Assembly (NCBI GenBank): GCA_963787345.1
Contig: CAWBCW010000011.1
Coordinates: forward strand, 806,001-870,000
Direction of reading: 5' to 3'
Length of the DNA stretch: 64,000 nt
Source of the DNA: Bacillus_BD sp963787345
GTDB taxonomy: Bacteria; Bacillota; Bacilli; Bacillales; Cytobacillaceae
Shown: piece after piece, positions 59,984 through 64,000 of the stretch
How the letters are laid out: the number at the start of each line of letters is the position of its first letter
Position numbering within the stretch: position 1 is the stretch's first letter
Translations under genes and position numbers: made by a program
The notes under the pieces: generated by a model
The model's input: the letters and a program-made list of their open reading frames with translations, nothing else
Told to the model about the DNA's origin: nothing
Database searches by the model: none

Positions 59984-60021
59984 TTGTATTCCTCTTCACT
60001 TATAGAATATGTCATCGGCAT
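59980..60021 (-). CDS. Putative 13-aa leader peptide (MPMTYSISEEEYK)
   Basis: A minus-strand frame from ATG 60021 follows AAGGAG (four bases to the first ATG, ten to the second) and ends with a TGA that overlaps the ATG of the 55-aa gene. The coupling mirrors that of the leader before the alcohol dehydrogenase gene. Confidence 0.35.
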   Translation of the reverse strand: MPMTYSISEEEYK

Positions 60022-60037
60022 TTATCTCCTTGACTTC

Positions 60038-60047
60038 GAGTTAACTC
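60038..60047. promoter_or_regulatory. Palindrome GAGTTAACTC, possible MerR-type operator
   Basis: A perfect 10-bp palindrome lies after TTGACT (60030-60035). It shares the AGTTAACT core with the site at 60152-60170. No good -10 follows on either strand at the 19-base position. Confidence 0.4.
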
Positions 60048-60145
60048 TACGTTTTGACAAGAACCTATCATGCTGTATGTTAAATGTCAAAGCATAACTA
60101 AATCATTTTATGTTTTGAATTATATTCCGCATATAAACTTTTTGC

Positions 60146-60176
60146 TTGAAATAGAGTTAACTATAGAGATTATTCT
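60146..60176 (+). promoter_or_regulatory. MerR-family (AdhR/NmlR-type) regulated promoter of the alcohol dehydrogenase gene
   Basis: TTGAAA (60146-60151) and TATTCT (60171-60176) are separated by 19 bases, longer than the normal 17, and the spacer is centred on the dyad TAGAGTTAACTATAG. Over-long spacers with a central dyad are the hallmark of MerR-type activation by DNA distortion. B. subtilis AdhR controls adhA in this way in response to aldehydes. Confidence 0.65.
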
Positions 60177-60201
60177 AGTTTTTCAAGAGAAAAAGGGAGA
60201 A

Positions 60202-60288
60202 ATGAATCAAAGTGAAGTTAAGTATCTATACCCGGTACAAGTCAATTCTCTTGAAAAATCAAATTATATTGGAGGTTTAAACAAATGA
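60202..60288 (+). CDS. Putative 28-aa leader peptide upstream of the alcohol dehydrogenase gene
   Basis: ATG 60202 has AAAAGGGAG upstream. The frame (MNQSEVKYLYPVQVNSLEKS ...) ends in TGA overlapping the dehydrogenase ATG (ATGA), and its last codons contain the TTGGAGG site of that gene. The reading could be coupled with the dehydrogenase. It might also be chance; no homologue is known to me. Confidence 0.4.
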   Translation: MNQSEVKYLYPVQVNSLEKSNYIGGLNK

Positions 60289-61325
60289 TAACAGTTAAAG
60301 CGCGAGCAGTTGACGGTCCGGACAAACCATTTCGAGTTGCTGATATTAAAAGACGTGACCTTGATTTACATGATGTTCTAATTGAAATTAAATATGCAGG
60401 CATATGTCATTCTGACATTCATACTGCTCACGGCGAATGGGGTCCCGTGAACTATCCTCTTGTACCTGGACACGAGATTGCGGGAATTGTCACAGATGTT
60501 GGAGCCGAGGTAACAAAGTATAAAGTCGGTGACCGAGTTGGGGTCGGTTGTATGGTTGATTCCTGTGGTGAATGTGAGAACTGCCGTAAAGGAGAGGAAC
60601 AATACTGTCTAAAAGGAAATGTCCCTACCTACGCTGGTGTTGACAAATACGGTGAGCCAACTCAAGGTGGCTATTCTACCCATATTGTTGTAACTAAGGA
60701 CTTTGTAGTTAGAATTCCAGATAATATTGGGCTTGACGTTGCAGCACCTTTACTTTGTGCAGGCATTACTACATATTCTCCATTAAACCATTGGGGAGCT
60801 GGACCAGGTAAGAAAGTAGCTGTAGTTGGTATGGGCGGTCTTGGTCATATGGCTGTCAAGATTGCAAACGCCATGGGTGCAAAAGTTACCGTCCTGTCAC
60901 AAACATTGAATAAAAAGGAAGATGGCTTGCAATTTGGTGCAGAAAACTACTATGCCACTAGCGACTCAGAAACATTTAAGAAACTTGCCGGATCCTTTGA
61001 CTTAATTATTAACACGGTAAGTGCAAAGATTGACATAGATGCTTATTTAAGACTACTCACTCTTAACGGAACTCTGGTAAACGTCGGTGCTCCAGCAGAA
61101 CCGTTGTCACTAAGCGTGAATTCGCTTATCGGTCATCGTCGTTCATTTGCAGGTTCAATGATTGGAGGCATCCGTGAGACTCAAGAAATGTTGGAGTTCT
61201 GTGCAAAACATAACATTGTTCCTAAGATTGAAGTAATTTCGGCTGACCAAATTGATGAAGCCTATGAACGTGTCTTAGCTTCAGATGTCAAGTATCGATT
61301 CGTGATTGACATAAGTACAATGTAA
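60285..61325 (+). CDS. adhA: NADP-dependent zinc alcohol/aldehyde dehydrogenase (AdhA-like)
   Basis: The 346-residue MDR enzyme keeps the catalytic zinc ligands (GICHSDIHTAHGEWG, PGHEIAG) and the structural zinc loop DSCGECENCRKGEEQYC. The nucleotide loop is GMGGLGHMAVKIA, followed by TVLSQTLNKKEDGLQFG, as in the cinnamyl-alcohol/YahK group that prefers NADP(H). The whole sequence, including the end DVKYRFVIDIST, is close to B. subtilis AdhA, which detoxifies aldehydes under AdhR control. The operator-like promoter at 60146 agrees. The regulator gene itself is not in the window. A strong terminator follows. Confidence 0.9.
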   Translation: MITVKARAVDGPDKPFRVADIKRRDLDLHDVLIEIKYAGICHSDIHTAHGEWGPVNYPLVPGHEIAGIVTDVGAEVTKYKVGDRVGVGCMVDSCGECENCRKGEEQYCLKGNVPTYAGVDKYGEPTQGGYSTHIVVTKDFVVRIPDNIGLDVAAPLLCAGITTYSPLNHWGAGPGKKVAVVGMGGLGHMAVKIANAMGAKVTVLSQTLNKKEDGLQFGAENYYATSDSETFKKLAGSFDLIINTVSAKIDIDAYLRLLTLNGTLVNVGAPAEPLSLSVNSLIGHRRSFAGSMIGGIRETQEMLEFCAKHNIVPKIEVISADQIDEAYERVLASDVKYRFVIDISTM

Positions 61326-61358
61326 GTTGCGTAAGCGATAAATCTGAAGATACTTTCA

Positions 61359-61398
61359 AGGATGTCCCGAGATCCAGCTTTTGGGACATCCTTTTTTT
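61359..61398 (+). terminator. Terminator of adhA
   Basis: AAGGATGTCCC pairs with GGGACATCCTT around GAGATCCAGCTTTT, followed by TTTTT. Confidence 0.88.
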
Positions 61399-61926
61399 CT
61401 CTCTTTATAGTGCTTTCCTTATAGTTCTATCTGTCCCCGGCTATTTGGCAGGTTAGCATTCCTGTAGTAAATAATACTAAGTTTAGGAAGAGATGCACTT
61501 AAAGTAACGGGTGGCTTTTATTGAATAAGAGATGAACCTTCGTTTATGACAAATTGATTTTAGAATAAGTTTAGATAGAAAAAGCTTACAAAAAGAGGTG
61601 GACTGCACCTCTTTTTAATTTATCTCAAAACCCATGCTTTTTGACAGTAGCCACAACATGAAAAATAACTTACATTACTGTTGTTAATGACAATAAAGTT
61701 GTTTCAAAAACGTTTGTTACCCATGTTATTCAATTAAAGGGCCAGATTGCTAAACAAGTAGGAGTTTTATTAAGAATGTCGAAGAGGTTCTTTAACATGG
61801 AAGGGAAATAACAGAGCTTTTATCAAATTTTCTCCTCTTGGCTATTGCCAACTCATCCCAGCACTAACCTTCCCAAAACAAGAAGAACATTTAAAGATCG
61901 TTAATCAAAGAACTTCTTTGATTCCA
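61399..61926. other. Gene-poor stretch with a second hairpin and a degraded reading frame
   Basis: A perfect terminator-like hairpin, AAAAAGAGGTG against CACCTCTTTTT (61590-61616), has no gene just before it. From about 61664 to 61811 a + frame reads KITYITVVNDNKVVSKTFVT and on to a TAA, but has no start codon or ribosome-binding site. It looks like a gene remnant. No other feature was seen. Confidence 0.4.
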
Positions 61927-62088
61927 TTATTCATTTATAATAAGTACTTCCTCTTTTTTTACTAACTTAACATCGTATATGGAACTTGAACCTTCTTTTT
62001 GAACTTCAATCTGTCCGTTTCCATAATCATGTAAAACGTTGTAAGTTTCACTATTATAGACTACCTTTTTCCCTCTCAATGACTTCAT
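61927..62088 (-). CDS. Small hypothetical protein, 53 aa
   Basis: ATG 62088 has AAAGGGGG at close spacing. The product (MKSLRGKKVVYNSETYNVLH, then YGNGQIEVQKEGSSSIYDVK and VKKEEVLIINE) reads as a small beta-barrel or SH3-like domain of alternating strands. I know no family. It stands alone in a gene-poor stretch and ends next to the hairpin-like AATCAAAG/CTTTGATT (61904-61924). Confidence 0.6.
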   Translation of the reverse strand: MKSLRGKKVVYNSETYNVLHDYGNGQIEVQKEGSSSIYDVKLVKKEEVLIINE

Positions 62089-62170
62089 TTCCCCCTTTAA
62101 TTCAATATTAATTATTTTAAATAAAGTTTGATCAAATTGATGCTAATAACCTTGATAAAAGAGTAAAAAG

Positions 62171-62213
62171 GAAAAGCTTGTTTTAAAAAGAGATTGATTA
62201 AAACAAGCTTTTA
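62171..62213 (-). terminator. Terminator downstream of the methionine synthase-like gene
   Basis: AAAAGCTTGTTTTA pairs with TAAAACAAGCTTTT around AAAAGAGATTGAT. On the minus strand it lies about 145 bases after the stop of the gene at 62358. Confidence 0.65.
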
Positions 62214-62357
62214 ATATATTCGATTTAATCATTTCTTTATAAAAATTTTTGATCATTTTCTACTGTGTTGTTCCAGAAGTGCGCCCGATTATTTTATGAA
62301 AATTACTTTCCACTATACAAAATCATTAGCTATAATCTATTGTTTGTTAATATAATG

Positions 62358-63461
62358 TCATCCCCAAATTTCCTTCGCAACATCAACAATGAATTTTAAC
62401 TTTTCCCATTGCTGTTCTTCGGTTAATTTATTGCCGTGGTGTGTGGAGGCAAATCCACATTGCGGGCTGATACAAAGCTGTTTAAGTGGAACATATTTAG
62501 AGGCCTCCTGCACACGAGATTTGATGGTTTCTCTATCTTCTAATTCTCCACTTTTAGATGTGAACACACCTAATACTACTTGTGGTCCGCCAACTGGAAC
62601 ATGTTCTAGCGGCTTAAAATCACCGGAACGCTCATCATCATACTCTAAGAAGAATCCATCTACGTTTTCTTTCGCAAAGAAACTAGAAGCAATTCGATTA
62701 TATGGCCCTTCGAAAGCCCAAGCAGATTGATAGTTTCCACGGCATAGGTGAGTAGTAATCGTTAAGTCCTCTGGTTTATCTTCAAGTACTCCATTTGCAA
62801 CACGCAAAGCAAGATCAATTAATTTCTCTCTTTCTAAGTCGCTTTTTGCGAATGGAAGCTCTGGTGCACAAAGCCCTGCAATATATACATCATCCAGCTG
62901 TATATAACGGCAGCCAGCATGATAAAATGCTTGGATTGCATCACGATAGGCTTGAATAATATCTGTCGCAAAGTCTTCAATATCTGGATAAATTTCTTCA
63001 TTACGGATACCAGCATTGAAAAATTGATTGGGACTTGGAAGGGTCATTTTTGCAACGGAACGGTCCCCAACGATTTCTTTAAATTCAATAAAATCTTTGA
63101 GGTGAGGGTGATCGGGATTAAAGGATACCTTGCCAGTCACACGCACATCATAAGCCTCGGTTTCGACCCCTTTAAATTTATATCCATGGTCAGGAACGTA
63201 CCCTTCCACACCGTTTAAGTGCTCCATGAAATCAGTATGCCAAAATCTGCGGCGGAACTCGCCATCCGTTACCGCTTGAAGACCTACTTCAATTTGTTTA
63301 TCTACGATTCTTTTAATTTCCTCTGTTTCCACGGCACGTAATTGTTCAGCTGTAATGGCACCTTCCACAAATTTCTTTCTAGCATCATGAATTGATTGAG
63401 GACGAAGCAAACTACCTACGTGATCTGCTCTAAATGGTGCTTTAATAATAGTTTTTGTCAT
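62358..63461 (-). CDS. Cobalamin-independent methionine synthase C-terminal-domain family (YxjG/YxjH-like)
   Basis: The 367-residue protein corresponds to the catalytic C-terminal barrel of MetE: FRADHVGSLLRP, VTDGEFRRRFWHTDF, MTLPSPNQFFN, YIQLDDVYIA, THLCRGNYQ, GFFLEYDDERSG and the zinc-ligand segment LCISPQCGFAST. It is close to B. subtilis YxjG and YxjH, which methylate homocysteine from S-methyl donors or folate. In B. subtilis they sit behind S-box riboswitches; none is visible here. It may replace the homocysteine methyltransferase lost in the yitJ remnant at 0.7-1.1 kb, although it cannot supply the reductase activity. AAGAAGG precedes the ATG. Confidence 0.85.
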   Translation of the reverse strand: MTKTIIKAPFRADHVGSLLRPQSIHDARKKFVEGAITAEQLRAVETEEIKRIVDKQIEVGLQAVTDGEFRRRFWHTDFMEHLNGVEGYVPDHGYKFKGVETEAYDVRVTGKVSFNPDHPHLKDFIEFKEIVGDRSVAKMTLPSPNQFFNAGIRNEEIYPDIEDFATDIIQAYRDAIQAFYHAGCRYIQLDDVYIAGLCAPELPFAKSDLEREKLIDLALRVANGVLEDKPEDLTITTHLCRGNYQSAWAFEGPYNRIASSFFAKENVDGFFLEYDDERSGDFKPLEHVPVGGPQVVLGVFTSKSGELEDRETIKSRVQEASKYVPLKQLCISPQCGFASTHHGNKLTEEQQWEKLKFIVDVAKEIWG

Positions 63462-63791
63462 TTAAATACCTTCTTTCTTATTGTTTTTTTATGCCCAAAA
63501 TCATAACCGAGGCTTTTTAAGGGCTATTCCCTTCCAAATAAGATTTTTTTATTTTGCATGATTAAAACAAAAGCATAGGGTCGATGTTTTTTTGTCTGTA
63601 TGAACTTTCTTGTTTATTTCATTGTATGTTAAATGTAACATGTAAAAGTTAATATAGGGTAACACATAATATCTATTCTTTGTCATAGTTTAAAGCTATA
63701 CATAGAGTAGTTCTTTGACAAAGGATATGATTTCTTCATTTTCTTACCTAATGACATCGTTCCGGGAAACATTTTGTGTAAGGGATCATTA
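63462..63791. other. Intergenic region upstream of the methionine synthase-like gene
   Basis: The minus strand carries no S-box core. GGAAGGGAATAGCCCTT near 63520 can form a small hairpin. The region is otherwise A/T-rich with no ORF. Confidence 0.4.
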
Positions 63792-63938
63792 GTGAAAAAT
63801 GAATATCTTAAACCTATGAATTTATATTATGAACGAGGAAAAATTCCTCAACCCGACTTGTTGATTGGTGGTACCAAATATTGGTCTAGGTCTACGGCAG
63901 TGAAATATATGAAACAGGAAAAGAAGAAATTTTTATAG
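63792..63938 (+). CDS. Small hypothetical protein, 48 aa, possible DNA-binding fragment
   Basis: GTG 63792 has AAGGGA seven bases upstream. The product (MKNEYLKPMNLYYERGKIPQ, then PDLLIGGTKYWSRSTAVKYM) ends in a basic helix. The RGKIPQPDLLIGGTKYWSRST part resembles the wing of AlpA/excisionase-type small DNA-binding proteins, where it reads RGDIPxPD ... xxWxxST. The usual N-terminal helix-turn-helix is missing, so this may be a truncated gene. It is near the right edge and has no known partner. Confidence 0.45.
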   Translation: MKNEYLKPMNLYYERGKIPQPDLLIGGTKYWSRSTAVKYMKQEKKKFL

Positions 63939-64000
63939 CTTTAAATTTCATGAACGAAAAATATCCCTTGGATTTTAGTGGACTTCAATGTACATGTAAG

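Noticed and set aside
61664..61811. Possible 48-codon gene
   Set aside because: Open frame without start codon or ribosome-binding site; treated as a remnant.
63462..63791. S-box riboswitch before the YxjG/YxjH-like gene
   Set aside because: B. subtilis has one there, but none of the conserved core segments is present on the minus strand here.
1..64000. CRISPR arrays, tRNA or rRNA genes, intact insertion sequences
   Set aside because: None seen on reading both strands; no regular spaced repeats, no T-arm-like GGTTCGA motifs in context and no intact transposase frame.
63940..64000. Partial gene at the right edge (frame through MNEKYPLDFSGLQ)
   Set aside because: Open to the end of the window, but no ribosome-binding site or recognisable motif in the visible part.

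Overview
The window looks like a chromosomal stretch of a low-GC, endospore-forming member of the Bacillaceae. Supporting signs are the Bacillus-type ribosome-binding sites, many TTG/GTG starts, and the sporulation or Bacillus-specific proteins (Sda, YhcN-type lipoprotein, YuzL-, YdjO- and YqhV-like proteins, YkpA, NrnB). Genus is not settled. The selenium-decoding factor SelB, a C-terminal MnmH fragment at the left edge, pyruvate formate-lyase, pyruvate phosphate dikinase and an aromatic meta-cleavage pathway point to a metabolically versatile facultative anaerobe rather than a B. subtilis-like strain. No tRNA, rRNA, CRISPR array or intact transposase was found.

Layout. 1-0.6 kb: 3' part of mnmH. 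0.7-3.7 kb: SAM riboswitch, metI, metC and a decayed metF-type gene (yitJ). 3.9-7 kb: small proteins including Sda, a structured non-coding element (4809-4988), a YhcN-like lipoprotein and a second YidC. 7.1-9.5 kb: NAD salvage (pncB-nadE). 9.6-12.7 kb: pflB and pflA. 13-35 kb: mostly housekeeping genes: nrnB, ykpA, a class A PBP, branched-chain aminotransferase, HAD hydrolase, HemD-like protein, ppiB, ppaC, ppsR-ppdK, dUTPase, exoA, a large Suv3-like helicase and a YitW-type protein.

35.2-53.5 kb is an aromatic-catabolism island. An IclR regulator diverges from a leader peptide and a four-gene operon: 2-hydroxymuconate semialdehyde dehydrogenase, two hydratase/decarboxylase paralogues and 4-oxalocrotonate tautomerase. 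A TPP-riboswitch thiM-thiD-thiE operon sits inside the island. It is followed by a XylE-like catechol 2,3-dioxygenase with a consensus cre site, a XylT-like ferredoxin and a PucR-type regulator. After azlCD, cspA and selB comes a second extradiol dioxygenase next to an ACMSD-family decarboxylase. The best hypothesis is two ring-cleavage inputs (catechol, and a carboxylated catechol such as protocatechuate) converging on 2-hydroxymuconate semialdehyde and one shared 4-oxalocrotonate branch. The last aldolase and acylating aldehyde dehydrogenase are not in the window.

53.6-64 kb is more accessory: a ZIP transporter, two related lipoproteins (one with a near-identical internal duplication), a three-hairpin element (57711-57807), a decayed tyrosine-recombinase fragment, a small gene broken by an in-frame stop, and an AdhA-like alcohol dehydrogenase behind a MerR-type 19-bp-spacer promoter. 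Beyond it are two tiny unknown proteins and a YxjG/YxjH-type methionine synthase that may compensate for the lost yitJ.
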